Source: Bemisia tabaci (taxonomy: Eukaryota; Arthropoda; Insecta; Hemiptera; Aleyrodidae). Taken from it: a DNA stretch of 64,000 nucleotides. Shown here one piece after another: positions 33,633-45,880 of this stretch (the stretch's first letter is position 1; the number at the start of each line of letters is the position of its first letter). The DNA is taken from contig NC_092800.1 of NCBI RefSeq assembly GCF_918797505.1, positions 19,711,313-19,775,312 of the forward strand, read 5' to 3'. Made by a program: the position numbers and the translations under genes. The notes beneath the pieces are model-generated. The model did no database searches and was not told where the DNA came from. It was given only the letters and a program-made list of their open reading frames with translations.

Positions 33633-34164
33633 TATCAGGCAAGGCATGACGTATCGAGGTCATAGAGCATAGTCGTGAAGGATATTAGCGAGGTGCAAAT
33701 CTGCAAAGGCAACGGATAAGCCCTGGGAGAGAACTAGGACACGGACATGGGTGAGGCTAATAAAATCAAAGGCGTTGAACTGTTTGCCCGAGGCACTGAG
33801 GAGGGATGGCCGGGGGAGGGTGGATCGTTCTGTATCCAAGTGACAATCATTAGGGCACTTAATGAGAGGGTTGAGCGCTCGGGGTCGCACCGGGGGAGGG
33901 GGTAGTTTAATCGAATCTATTCATCGTCTTGATTGTTAGCGCCCGTGTCGCTTGCGTTAATGGCACTGTAAATACGAGGACATTTGAATACCGGCAAGCG
34001 TTACAATGCTCGCGCAAGCTACCTATCGGGGGGCTATGGGGTTTTAAACATCGGGATCAAGTTCAAATGCGCTTACGTTGAGCTGTCATGTGGACGTATT
34101 TATTCTGAAGGGAATTATGCCCAAATGAATTAACTTAAAACGAGCTGTGTATATGGAACGAGCG
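33633..34164. other. Non-coding stretch, no gene seen
   Basis: No supported gene or transposon end. Confidence 0.45.
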
Positions 34165-34451
34165 CATATGCGGATCCAGGGGGCCCCGGGGGGCGCACGC
34201 TCCCACGCTCGCCCCCCCCCCCCTCCGTTTGCGCGAAAAAAAGGAAGATGAAAGAGGAAAGAACAAACGAAGGAAGGAAAAGAGAAAAGAAAGAAGGAAG
34301 ACGCTTATATTTGGTAATTATTCATGATGAAATTGACGCAAAATGCATATTACCTAGATGCTTTAAAATTTCGAAAATTTTTTGAAGGGGGGAGTTCTGG
34401 TCCCCCCTTACGCTCCCCTCCCCCCGTTCGAAGTGTCTGGATCCGCCTATG
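34165..34451. mobile_element. hAT-like element with CATA(T/G)GCGGATCCAG ends
   Basis: Left end CATATGCGGATCCAGG, right end CTGGATCCGCCTATG. The interior is G/C-run rich near both ends, with a GGAA/GAAA tract at 34227-34302. The ends resemble family R, but no flanking 8-bp duplication is visible. Confidence 0.55.
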
Positions 34452-36747
34452 AATAAACACGTTTCATACTTCCTTTTGACTTAACTTATTCGCACACAGC
34501 TCCTTGCATCACAAAAATACGTTCATAAGGCTCACATTAGAGTCTGCTTTCATTTTGTTACGAAGTGAAATAATAGAGGCCAAAATTGCGGAACGTTACA
34601 TCCCGGCACCCATGCTATGAATAGTTTTTCTCCTCAGAATTTTCGGTAACGTTTCTGCGAGGTTTAACGTTCAGCAATATATTTATAAGACGATCTGAAA
34701 ATAGTATCGGCTGAGCGCTTAAAATTGCAAGAATCGTTTACTTTACGTTGAATTCCATCCGAGCACATCCGGGTATTCCTGATGATTCCGTATCAGTTTG
34801 AAGATTCGAAATCCAATCTTATGACTGAAAGTTAAAGAGGTTTACAGGATCTTAAATTACAACTTCCATCGCCTGCTGCACAACTGTGCAATCACAACAT
34901 TAAGAGAAGCTTAGTCTAACGAGTCAGAAAGCTCTTTTTCAATTTTGATTGTCTAAAATCTCATTCTCAATTGGAGCATTTCCACGCAAATTTTTATTGC
35001 TTCATCTGAGAGTGTTTAAAGAGCTGATTTCGCAGTATTTTTTTCAACTTACTCTGGTATGGGAAATAGTCTCCAAATAGATTTAAAGGTGAAAAAATGC
35101 ACCGCGTAGTGACGTCATCTGGCGGCATTTCCCATTTGAACACATGCATTTTAGTGGATCGTATTATCCTTTTAATACAGCAGGTATGAGTTAATAAAGC
35201 GTTTTCCTAATTTAGGTATTATTGTATTTAATTCATGTTCTAAATTAAGTCTAATGACTGCATGGGTACAAAATGAAGATGACTGCTTGCTGAAGGTTTA
35301 ATCCCATAAGAGCGTTTTCAATTGATTTTGTGTTTTATTTCTTGTTGCAGGTAAGCTTCTGCCATTATTTCCCATCGCATAGTTCTTTCTGATAGTATAA
35401 GTAAGTAACGCTTCACCTATTTATTTTTTAATTTATTTATCAATGATTTTGTATCCAAGCAAAACGTATGAGGTAGTATATTATTTTAATCTACAAGTAA
35501 ACGGGCAAAAAAATGAGCGATCATTCGAAATCAGATTAAAACTGCGATTTTTGACTCATTCGGAAAACCCCTTATCTGTATAGGGATGCTGTCGACAAAT
35601 ATTTTGTTTTTAACATAAATGAGGATAAAGATTTCTCATTGCAAAGTGAAATTCTATTATATTGTAGCAGTTTGTCCATAAACTTGAAAATGTCCTCGAA
35701 TATCTTATGTTTCGTGGATAATTTTACCCTTAAAAAGTTATCCACACTGCACAAATGGCAACGCGGAGCGAGGAAAAGGGTCGGCGCACAAATCAAATTG
35801 CCTTTGATTCGAAACAAATTCAAACACAAATCCATTAACAGAGCCTTGGAGGCTGGGAGAGGCTGGGCGCGCCTGCAGGCGTGGACCGCGCAACCCGCAA
35901 CACACGCTGCGCCGCCAAATAATCACGCCGACTGCGACTCCCTGAGGACCTCATTCACGTTGCCAAACTCTCCATTTAATGCCAATTTGTTTATTGTATT
36001 TAGGGGGGGAAAACAAATCATGACAATTAGACACGCTGTGTCTATATCTATTCCTCCCCAATAAATTGAGTAAATCACCGTATTCGGCACGAAAAGATAT
36101 ACTGAAATTTTCTATTTTATTCTTCAGGAATATAAACGATTTTGCAGCATTGTAGCTGTATATGCTCAGGGTGGAAAAGCGATTTATCGAATGGTCAGTT
36201 ATGAAATATTAAATCGACATAGAACAGTTTATTGAATAAAAACGCGGCAGCTATTACTTCAGAATGATGCAGTAGAGTTGACCGTCCTCAATTAAGTAAA
36301 CGATTTCACACCAATTTATCCACATTCAATATCAACCCTCCGTTCCTTATCGTATCCAGTTTTCTACGTGACATTAACAGAGCCTTGTCCACATACCAAT
36401 GAAAGCGCGCTATAAGTCTCTACAAGAAAATATTTCATTTCAATCTGTTTTTGGATGGAAAACAGCCGAATATAAGGGCTTATATTGATATATAAATTAT
36501 TATAAATATATTTATAATATTCAATAATTTTATGCAACTGATACGAGTGAAAGAATAAGTATTAATTCTGCATCAAAAATCAGAAATCCATTAGAAATGA
36601 AATGAAAGTGCAGCGATAACGATAGCCGTAAAGATCTCATTAAATCCATCCCGCATTACTTTTGTCGAATACTTTTGATGTGGTGGTATGAAAATATCGT
36701 TCTAAAAACAACTTATTTGAATAATAAATTCTGCATACTACTGCTAT
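34452..36747. other. Non-coding stretch, no gene seen
   Basis: Long AT-rich interval without supported genes. 35100-35200 has a GTGACGTCATCTGGCGGCAT block that reads like a dispersed repeat. 36480-36530 is an ATATTTATAAT-rich tract. Confidence 0.45.
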
Positions 36748-37117
36748 CAGGGTCAGTTGCCACAGTCAGGGAATATCGGGTATACCGGGAAATATTGTTA
36801 ATTTACCTTTATTCGCTCTATAGAATAGATTTGACGTCTAGAACAACAAATTTTGCCTGAAACTATTTCAAATAATGTCCTTTTGGCCTTATGGCATATC
36901 CTCAATTCGTCGTCCCTCTGACGTAAGGGCGTATCTTGATTTCCATGTGAGCCCTGTTTAACATATGAATCTAGGCATTCTGGGGCTTATGTGGAAATCA
37001 AGATACGCCCTAACGTCAGAGGAGCGACGAATTGTCCGAGAATTGTACTTAAATGTGTCAGGGAAATCAGGGAAATGTCAGGGAATTTCATTTTCTAAAT
37101 TTTGTGGCAACTCGGTG
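36748..37117. mobile_element. Family P element interrupted by family L
   Basis: Left end CAGGGTCAGTTGCCACAGTC, then ACAACAAATTTTGCCTG and TATGGCATATCCTCAATT. Right end TTTTGTGGCAACTCGGTG. The family L insert occupies 36908-37029. Confidence 0.7.
36908..37029. mobile_element. Family L element nested in family P
   Basis: 122 bp. Ends CGTCGTCCCTCTGACG and complement CGTCAGAGGAGCGACG, continuing into GGGCGTATCTTGATTTCC in both arms. AATT is duplicated at 36904-36907 and 37030-37033. Confidence 0.85.
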
Positions 37118-37758
37118 CCGTGTTTCGATCGAGCAAACCGCTTGCGAAGTACGTTCGAAGTATCCTTTTTGGCATTTCATCGCTATTATTTATGGGCGGG
37201 TCATTTAAGTCTGCCTGTTAGAGCGTTCGCAAAAATAACAAGATCCGTCCAAACGCAGTCTCTGAATTTAAAATTGATGCAAGTATACGGCAAGAATACG
37301 GCATTTTTATTATCCGACCGAGTCTAGAAATAAAGTGTCTATGGTACGTTCCTTTGAGTTGGCACAAAGCCAACGCCAGGAGAACACGAATACCTCCTGA
37401 AATATCAAGCAGTGGACATAACCTCCTGTCCACTCCAGTTTCCGCCGAGAGATAAATAGAATTCAGCGAAATCAAATAAAATACAATAAAAAACAAATAA
37501 AGTCCGGAGCCCACAGGAAAGGGTCACTAAAGCGTCGTTTCCCGAGGAAAGTACCCTAGTTTAAGGGACTTTGGAAAATCGGAAAGCGTATTCACCTGCT
37601 TGAGAATCTTCTTTAGTTATACTTTCTCGCAGAAGTTAGTGGAAACGAACGACTGGATAGTTTCAAACACTGCTTGCTGGTGACATGATCAATCTGTTTT
37701 TAGATAGACTCTGCACTAATTGCTTTTGCAGTGAGTTGTTTTCTGTCGGATCTCATTT
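37118..37758. other. Non-coding stretch, no gene seen
   Basis: No supported gene; short open frames show no domain. Confidence 0.45.
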
Positions 37759-38014
37759 TGACCGCGTGAAACAGAGAGGAACCAAGCCACATCAACTATT
37801 GTTAAAATTAATTGGGCAATTTAATTTTTTACAAGAGAACGTTTGTGCGGATTCCTATGAAAATTGTAATGAATTTTCTTCGTACTAATGCAGAAAGTTA
37901 ACTGGAATGTGCACACAAATCCGCACAACTGTTTTCATGTACAAAATTAAATCGCCCAATTAAATTTGACAATCGCTGATGTGGCCTGGTTTCTTTCTGC
38001 TTAACAAGGTCCAT
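37759..38014. mobile_element. Family M foldback element
   Basis: Left arm GACCGCGTGAAACAGAGAGG and CAAGCCACATCA; right arm TGATGTGGCCTGG, TTCTTTCTGCTTAACAAGG. Inner arms AATTGGGCAATTTAA and TTAAATCGCCCAATTAA. Related end fragments are near 30810 and 52285. Confidence 0.65.
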
Positions 38015-38896
38015 TTTTGCTCTGAACAATTGTAGTGCGTTCGGATCGAACCAAGCAGAAAGAAACCATTCCAGATGAAACTGGGGATATGAAGACGTCA
38101 TACCTCCTTCATTAGACGTATCAAAAAGTATGAATTTTAAGCTCATGTCTGAGAACCTCAAGACTTTTCGTGGGCTTTTGATCGTAGAAAGAAGTGAGAT
38201 GCCGGTCAAGTAGATCATATCGACAGGTAATTTTTTTTTAAAGCAAACGTAACTCGTTTTTTCCCTGGGAAGCTTTTACCATATGATTGAAATGTATCAT
38301 TGAATCGGACCTTTCCATTTGCTGATTCTCAGGTTCTTTGGAACTAATTTCAATACAAAAAATGATATCCGATTTCCTAACCTTTTAAAAGTATCTTTTA
38401 TAAACTTTTTCTCTTCAAACTTTTTTTTGTATGTCAGCACGTTATAGTACTAACATTTCCCCTTGGAAGAAATTTTGGCTCTGGTTCGCCAACATGCAAA
38501 ATGAAACATTCAAAATAAAGCCAGTCAGTATAAAATTGATCATGATTACTTTTTATTCTTTAATTAATCTTTTAATGTTTAGAAGATTAATCTTTAATTA
38601 GTCTTAATCTTTAATTAATCTTTAATTAGAGAATTAAATCTTTTTCGACTTCAAACAATATTCGTGTGATTCTTGACGTTTTGATCAAACAATTCTGTTT
38701 GGGAGCTGTAAGGGGTCGGTTTTAATGGTAGCCCATTGAAAGTCGAATGATGAACTTAAGTTCAAGCCCTGTAATGGAATAGTCGTCATAGAGCCTACAC
38801 ATTCTATGCGTACAATGTAAGGAACATGAACCGCATAAACCAGCACTCGTGATAGGCCCATCTGTGAGCGCACGTCACCACTGGGAATTTCGGAAG
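38015..38896. other. Non-coding stretch with TTTAATTAATC-type repeats
   Basis: No supported gene. 38547-38640 holds several imperfect TCTTTAATTA units. Confidence 0.5.
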
Positions 38897-39060
38897 CAGT
38901 GGCGTGGCGTGAATTGCGATGTATCGATCGTTATGCCATTTAAACGTATGGTAAAGAATCGATTATTAAGGCGTTCGCTGCGAACACTCTTTTATCGATC
39001 CTTTTACATAGGTTTAAATGGCATAACAATCGATACATCGCAATTCACGCCACGCCACTG
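38897..39060. mobile_element. Family E element with 7-bp flanking duplication
   Basis: 164 bp. Ends CAGTGGCGTGGCGTGAATTG and complement, extending into CGATGTATCGAT. TCGGAAG is repeated immediately outside both ends (38890-38896 and 39061-39067). CAGTGGCG ends are hAT-like. Confidence 0.8.
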
Positions 39061-39252
39061 TCGGAAGCTCTCGTAAGCGCTTTCTTAATAAACACAAAGG
39101 AAGGAAAATTATTCAAACTTCTGGCGACGGAATGAAATAACGCTCGTTTCCATTTCAAAGAAAATCCTCATCAGCCTACGCATTGTCGCTCCTCCCTGCG
39201 AAAGCATCCAATAACGCTGAAACTAATGCGCTTACGCCGCGTGCAGCATACA

Positions 39253-39376
39253 TCGACGCCCCTCCGACGAAAGGGCATATTTTAATTTCCACGTGAGCCC
39301 TGGTTTACATTCAAATCCATGCTTTCTGCGGCTCATGCGAAAATCGAGGTACGCCCTTACGTCAGAGGAGCGACAA
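39253..39376. mobile_element. Family L element, copy 2
   Basis: CGACGCCCCTCCGACG and GGGCATATTTTAATTTCC at the left; GAGGTACGCCCTTACGTCAG then AGGAGCGAC at the right. The central GTGAGCCC and GGCTCATG blocks match the nested copy at 36908. Confidence 0.7.
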
Positions 39377-41973
39377 AATGTCTAGACTCACACATTGGTA
39401 TACGCTTTCATCGCACTGCGTTGGAATGCAGGCATATATTTCCGTGCTAAGAAGAAACGGCATATTAACGTTTGGGCTTGCCAATTTTCCTCTCGTAAAA
39501 TATGCATTTTATAGAAAACAATTGAATCAGTGAGTTTGAAAACACACTAACTCGGTTTTTTTTCGATTTTCACTTTTTTACGGCTTAGAAACTCTTATGG
39601 ATAGAAGCATCTGCACGCAAAAGGAAATTTCGAAATTGCAATCGGAAGTGCTCGAAACAGCGACGGGAAAAGGGAAAAATCGAAGTATTTCATCGGAAAT
39701 ACGAATTTTTGGCCATTTCAAGGGAAACGGGTGACCATCCGATTTTGCGGTTTTCTTTTTTCGGTTCAGTATACCTTGCACCAACAAGTTCTATGATTAT
39801 TCAAGCGTTATCCAGGTCAAAAAATATAAATTTTTCAGGGCAGACTATGAAAAATCAGTATCTGAAAGTCGATGAGAACGGAAACACACCAACTCGGAAA
39901 TTTTTAAACGCTTAATTCTCCGTCACCAAACATGGTGTATCGATTTCAGCTTGGTGCTTTACGAAGTTTCTAAGCACTTGTCCTTAGGCACCAAAAAGGT
40001 TTTTCTTGAACTAACTTCTTCGCCCGCTGCGTAGTTTTAGATGTTTCCTGAACAATTTTTTCCCCCAAGTTGGTGTGTTTTCGAACTCATTGATTCAGTC
40101 GTGGATCGGAGGCATCCGTGGGGAAAAGATCCTATTCCAAAAAAAACTCAAGTTTGAGTCAAAAATAGCGAAACATTGAAAGTATGAAACTAGTTTTTTT
40201 GGGCTAGTAGAGAGCCTTCGAAGAGAAACAAGACAATTTTACGGCTTGTTCATACAGGATAGTCTGCTAATAGAGAAGAAGGATCACGGAAATTTTAAAA
40301 AGATTACGCGGACTAGTTTTCCAAAGAAAAAATAAAGTTTAGTGAGAAATCTGCGACGTCGCAAACGGAGATACGTGGTTTCGTATTTCGTAAGTCATCG
40401 ATTTGTATTTGACGTTTCTAATCAAGCGGAGCAACAGATTGCCTGTGACCTGGAACTGCGGTGTCACAACGTTCGCTTAATGATGAGCGCGAGAAAAAAT
40501 GAAGCGCCTTCATTTTTTCTGAAGCAACACGCATTGTTTATGAACACGAATAGTCGCATGTAGGCGCCTGCTGCAATTACGCTCATCGTCCAACGCTCAT
40601 CGCATGGGCCGCAGCAGTTCAATAAGCGAGATAGCGAATTTAAAACGCTCCGGTTTCGCGCCAAACCGAATGATGTCATCCGGCACTAATCAAAAGCGAG
40701 CACGGGTTTCTACTTCTATTCCCCGCTTATGAAAACGACAGGGAAGTCGAAACTGTATCTGTATAGAATCAAAGAACGGAATCGAATTCATATTGTCTGT
40801 AGTAAACAAGCAATAATTCCTCATTGAAATATGTTTCATTTAAGAAACATCAGTGGAAAATATAGCGATCAGACTGCCGCAGTTCACCTCTTCCATTATT
40901 TTCTCGCCATTCCGGGGCGTTTGAAATTCCTTCGAGTATTGGGGACTTTTCAAAAGCGAGCTTAACCGAGATTTTGGCTCCAAAAATATGCACTAAATCA
41001 CCAAGTAATCTAATCACTTGGTACTTTCAGAACATTAAGTAAACAAACGCAGTTTACGTGACCCATTTCAACAAAAATCAGCGTAACTTTATTTCACATG
41101 CCATAATTTCATCTCACGTGTATTCTTCTCGTCTAAATGCATCCCTGTTCTGTGACATTTATGGACTGTCTACCCAAAACCCGGCAGTTAAACCACGGCT
41201 TCTCGAAGACGTCATTCCAGTCGAACTGAGACGCTTCCCTCCTCCCGTCTATAAAAACGTAACCCGAGTAAAAAGTAACGTAAAATTGTGCAGGGCCACG
41301 TAACGAGTACAATGCAACATATTTTACGTCTTCCGCGAGAGAAGCAACAACATTAATAATTCGAGCGAACACGGGAGCGTTCGGAAGGATTCCGAGGGGC
41401 TCCGCGCGGGGGGCGAAACTTTAAAATTGGGAACCCGCACGTTACCCACCCGGTTGTTTGTGCAGAAAATTTGAGACATTAAACACGAAGGCTAGGAAAG
41501 GTGGGAAGGCCAACAGGAGGGGTAATAAAGGCGGGTCCCTGGGAACGGGGAACACTTGACGTTCATGGAGTGTGAACTCCAAGATTAGGTTGTCAACGTC
41601 GAAACAAGGGTGTCTAGGGGTAGACGCCGCGGGGCCGCGGGGGGCGGGGGGAGGGGGTTTAAGTAAACGGATCCCGGAGACATAATGCCACGCAACATTT
41701 CACCTTAGTGACTTTTATTACGACTCGAGTTATGGAACTGTCACCACGGCCCACCGCACTTCAATCCGCGCAAAAATTGCACTTCCCGGAACACCCCGCC
41801 CACGAATGCCGTTGTTAGCGACAATACGACTGTGCTAAGGAGGCACGTCATTCGAACGTTCAAACATTGCTACATTCCTACATGTAATTTTTTGGAACGG
41901 TATGAATAGTCGTCTTTGAAATTGTCAGATACATAAAATTGTGAATTAATCTCTCGAGAAAATTCAATGAACA
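39377..41973. other. Non-coding stretch, no gene seen
   Basis: No supported gene. 40350-40385 carries an AAACGGAGATACGTGG block like a family I end. 40498-40570 resembles the GCGCCTTCA repeats. 41370-41660 is GC-rich. Confidence 0.45.
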
Positions 41974-42230
41974 CACAGCCGTGCAAGGGAAAAACGCCGT
42001 ATGAACATTCGAGAGTTGCCAAATTTCATTCGATAAAATGTTTATGTTTGAGGAAAGTTATGAATATTGCGCTTTGAAATTTTCAGGGACTTTAGGTGAC
42101 ATTGCGATCAAAATTATCTGAAAAATTGGGATGGAAAATATGCATAAGTTTACCAGGGGATTTGTGTTTTATCGAGGGAAATTTGGTAACGCCTAAAGGT
42201 TCATAGGGCGTTTATTCTTAGCATGGCAGT
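41974..42230. mobile_element. Family A element
   Basis: ACAGCCGTGCAAGGGAAAAA, CGAGAGTTGCCAAATTTC, then GAAATTTGGTAACGCC and TTATTCTTAGCATGGCAGT. About 257 bp. Confidence 0.7.
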
Positions 42231-42931
42231 ACAATACGTCGTTCTTTTCACGAAAGTACGTAACAACATTTCAATGTAGCCAATTTCCCCTCGCAAATTT
42301 CATTTTTACTACGAGAATCTTCGGCATTTTTAACTGAAAATTTCACCGATTTTTCATCTGATCTCCTGCAAAAATTAGACGAATTCTGGAACTTTGCATA
42401 GGTAAATTCTTGTAAAATATTTAATTTTTTTGGTCAATTTGCAACTTCGGAGTGGAGTTCCGTTCCTTCGTTCTGGATACGACGAATTGTGATCATTAGA
42501 TGGAAGAGAATCTTGGTCCACGAGGGAAAAATTTCCAGTTTCATGATTTTTGCTGAGTTGGGTCGGAAAATCAGATTTTAAGATTTCGACGGAAAACTCA
42601 CTTCAGCGTCGTGGTGCATGATTTGCTAGCGGTGAATTTCAGTTTGGGCCAACAGAACGTGTGTGGTTGCATTTTAATCCGGTGGTTTCGTATCCTGAGC
42701 ACGTGGGATTAGAATTTCAATTAGCTTTCTCTCAAAACTACGTTTATTGAGTCGGAAACTTCAAACTGCCACCTCCTCGATTTAATTATACAATTCTGAG
42801 CGTGTTTAAGCCTAGTAGAAAAAACGTAATCGAAGCCGAAATTTGGAAACATCGCAATCGAGATACGTGGTTCCCGACATTATCCGATACTTTTGCTAAA
42901 AACGATTAACATAATAAAAACAACAGAAAAG
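42231..42931. other. Non-coding stretch, no gene seen
   Basis: No supported gene. A family I end-like block (CGCAATCGAGATACGTGG) lies near 42855. Confidence 0.45.
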
Positions 42932-43135
42932 CACTGGAAAAAACACATTGGATCTGGAGTCCAGACTCTTGAAAACATTGATAAGAAAAAGGACCCTTGA
43001 TTCAATCAGATTTAAGCTTAAATCAAAAAGAAATCCACTCAAATTAAGAGGCTTGGTTCTTGATTTAAGCTTAAATCTGATTGAATCAAGCGTATTTTTT
43101 CTTGTCGATGTTTTTAAGAGTTTTTTTTTCCAGTG
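42932..43135. mobile_element. Family N foldback, copy 1
   Basis: CACTGGAAAAAACACATTGG at the left and TTTTTTTTTCCAGTG at the right. Inner arms ATTCAATCAGATTTAAGC and GCTTAAATCTGATTGAAT. 204 bp. The AAACATNGA(T/C)AAGAAAAA block matches copy 2 at 45881. Confidence 0.7.
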
Positions 43136-43235
43136 AGGCGATAGTATTTAAACAAATAAACACGATAATCAAATTTATCTATACCAGAACAGTAGTATTA
43201 TTTAAGGTAAGCCAGGTCAACCTGAAGACCATAAT

Positions 43236-44306
43236 TAGGGTGTTCCGTTTTTAGACAACCATCTCAAAACCTTGCTCCCCGGGCTTTTTCCCATTCCTTT
43301 TGGTCCCCAAAAGACAAATATGAAGTTTCAGCACCATAGCTGAAGTCTACACTTTCCCCCAAAGCGATGAAAATTTTGGGAGCAATTACATTGGTTTAAA
43401 TGGGGAGAAAATAGGCCGATTCGCGGAATTACGTTTTTCGGTCGTAAAATGCGCCGAAATGATTTCAAACCTGACCATCTCTTGAAAAGTCGTCCAGGGG
43501 CCTATTTTGAATGAGGAAATTCCACTTTTGACCCAGAGATGGGGGGAGGGGGGGTCACGGCGCAGTTAGTTTAGAGGCGCTGCGCGCAGCAAAATGATAG
43601 CATTTGACAGTTTTTGATCAACCTCAAAACAGGCTCTCCGAAGCTGAGGAGGCTAGTATATCTCATAAATTGTAATCAAATAATGTACAAGAGTTGTTTT
43701 CATCCCTTCAGAACTATTTTCGACCATTTACACTGTTGCCAAAATCACTCAAGTGCAGAACATGATATACACTAATTTCCTTCCAGTTTCGAGTAAATTT
43801 TGGCAACTGTGTAAATGGTCGAAAATAGTTCTGGAAGGATGAAAACAACTCTTGTACATTATTTGATTACAATTTATGAGATATACTAGCCTCCTCAGCT
43901 TCGGAGAGCCTGTTTTGAGGTTGATCAAAAACTGTCGAATGCTATCATTTTGCTGCGCGCAGCGCCTCTAAACTAACTGCGCCGTGACCCCCCCTCCCCC
44001 CATCTCTGGGTCAAAAGTGGAATTTCCTCATTCAAAATAGGCCCCTGGACGACTTTTCAAGAGATGGTCAGGTTTGAAATCATTTCGGCGCATTTTACGA
44101 CCGAAAAACGTAATTCCGCGAATCGGCCTATTTTCTCCCCATTTAAACCAATGTAATTGCTCCCAAAATTTTCATCGCTTTGGGGGAAAGTGTAGACTTC
44201 AGCTATGGTGCTGAAACTTCATATTTGTCTTTTGGGGACCAAAAGGAATGGGAAAAAGCCCGGGGAGCAAGGTTTTGAGATGGTTGTCTAAAAACGGAAC
44301 ACCCTA
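43236..44306. mobile_element. 1,071-bp hAT-like hairpin element with 510-bp arms
   Basis: The left arm 43236-43745 and right arm 43797-44306 are near-perfect reverse complements of equal length; only a few mismatches are visible, such as at CATCCCTTCAG versus CATCCTTCCAG. The 51-bp spacer is unique. Ends are TAGGGTGTTCCG and CGGAACACCCTA. The exact 8-bp duplication ACCATAAT flanks it (43228-43235 and 44307-44314), as in hAT elements. No open frame of note. Confidence 0.9.
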
Positions 44307-44378
44307 ACCATAATACTGACTATAATTATTTCAATAATTGTCTTTATTTGTTTTAATAGCTTAAATTTTATAGACGAG

Positions 44379-44395
44379 TTAGGTTAGGTTAGGTT
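44379..44395 (+). repeat. Short (TTAGG)n run, three and a half units
   Basis: TTAGGTTAGGTTAGGTT, the canonical insect telomere unit, 73 bp beyond the hairpin element. Confidence 0.8.
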
Positions 44396-44404
44396 GCGCT
44401 CAGG

Positions 44405-44463
44405 TAATGCGCAAAATTTGGCAACAATTGAATGCTCTTACGACGTTCCTCTCCGGCGCAAGC
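44405..44463. mobile_element. Family A right-end fragment
   Basis: AAATTTGGCAACAATTGAAT, CTTACGACGTTCCTCTCC, GCAAGCAG: a decayed family A terminus without its left part. Confidence 0.45.
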
Positions 44464-45251
44464 AGAAATGGCAGAAGAGGCAGCGACGCTACGTTCCTTG
44501 TTTGACTCTCTGCGACACGTGTTTTCGTTTTGTGTCGAATGTCAAGTTTCGTCTCGTCACGCCCCCCTTCACCCCCCTCTGTCCGCCTCCACCCCCTCAT
44601 CGTCCCCCACGATTTCCACCCCACCCTAAGCGCCTCTGGAAATTGCCCTGTCGAGCCGCCCCAACTCCCAACCCATCCTCCTCAAGATCCTTATCGGCAG
44701 ACGATCCGTCGCTCAGCGCCCGCGTCCAAGAAATCGTATTCATCTTTGTCTATGAAGCATAGACAAAATTCCTGGAGGGATAGGGCGGAGTCTATCCATG
44801 GGATGTGAATAATCGGGCCCGTTTCACCAACGGCCACATTAGTGTCGCTTGTATCTCCGCACCAATTTTCCGCTCGGTTGGAAAATCCGACGTACGCTCG
44901 GTTCGGACAAGATTGCCAAATTGCGTGATGAACGACGCGTATTTTTAGTTGTGTAAAATGGGGGAAAATCTCGATTTTCCAGGCTTAACTGACAACTGTG
45001 GCTCGGGCAAACGGCCTGGATGCCGAATGAAGTAGCAGCGAAGCTCTAAGATAGCGCAACTCATCCCGCTGTGCCAAAGGAAAACGTGTGAATTTTTGGA
45101 CGTTGCCAATTCTCTACGATATAATAAATAAATACAAGTAGCACGCATTTTATGAAAAACTAAATGTTTAAAGGATAAGAGAAGTGATGCCAAGGGTTAT
45201 AATCGGTCTTCCCTCCGGATGTCTGTACTTTCAGCGTTTTTGGACATCATG
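44464..45251. other. Non-coding stretch, C-rich part, no gene supported
   Basis: 44540-44700 is C-rich with overlapping Pro/Ser-rich open frames of low complexity. 45060-45115 resembles a family A left end (GCTGTGCCAAAGGAAAACG, GACGTTGCCAA). Confidence 0.4.
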
Positions 45252-45390
45252 TAGATTACATTTTGCATTAAGGAACCACTATGTCTAGCTCTTCCCTGAA
45301 AGCACGTATCTGCATTGGGAAACCAATGGCATTTAGGTTGTTTCCTAAATGAGCTAGAAATATCGGTTCCTTATTACTAAATGTAATCCA
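45252..45390. mobile_element. Family D-like foldback
   Basis: GATTACATTTTGCATTAAGG and CTAGCTC at the left; GAGCTAG and GGTTCCTTATTACTAAATG then TAATC at the right. A partial end lies further on near 45480-45510. Confidence 0.55.
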
Positions 45391-45880
45391 TTTGATCTAT
45401 ATGTAGACGTATTTGCGCCAAAAGGAACTATGTACAAATAAATCAAATAAAAAAGAACTATGAATTACGTAAATCATGTGCACACGGTTCCTTTTAGCAT
45501 TTAACGAAAATATGTAATTCAGACAGTCATTGAATCTCTTTACTGAGATTTACTGCCCGTGAAAATAGGTCTAAATGCCGAAAAATACGATTTTCTTAAG
45601 TTTTTTCCCCAGTTCAATGTCATGAATTTGACCTTATCGCAAGTTAGTATTAGAGTGCAGTTTGAATATTTTTTTCTGTAGAATTTAAAAGGTCAATCAA
45701 CGCAAAAATCATTCTGATTCACCTATTCGTTTGCGGTCTAGTCCAAAAATACTGAACCCGAGAAACATCATGAAACATGGTCATTGTGACTTTCTAGAAC
45801 CATGTTTATCACACTGCATCCTGTCGAACTATCGCTCATGACTCTCTCATTTAAAAAAAATTAGGTAGTTTTCTTAAGCT
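45391..45880. other. Non-coding stretch, no gene seen
   Basis: No supported gene. Confidence 0.45.
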
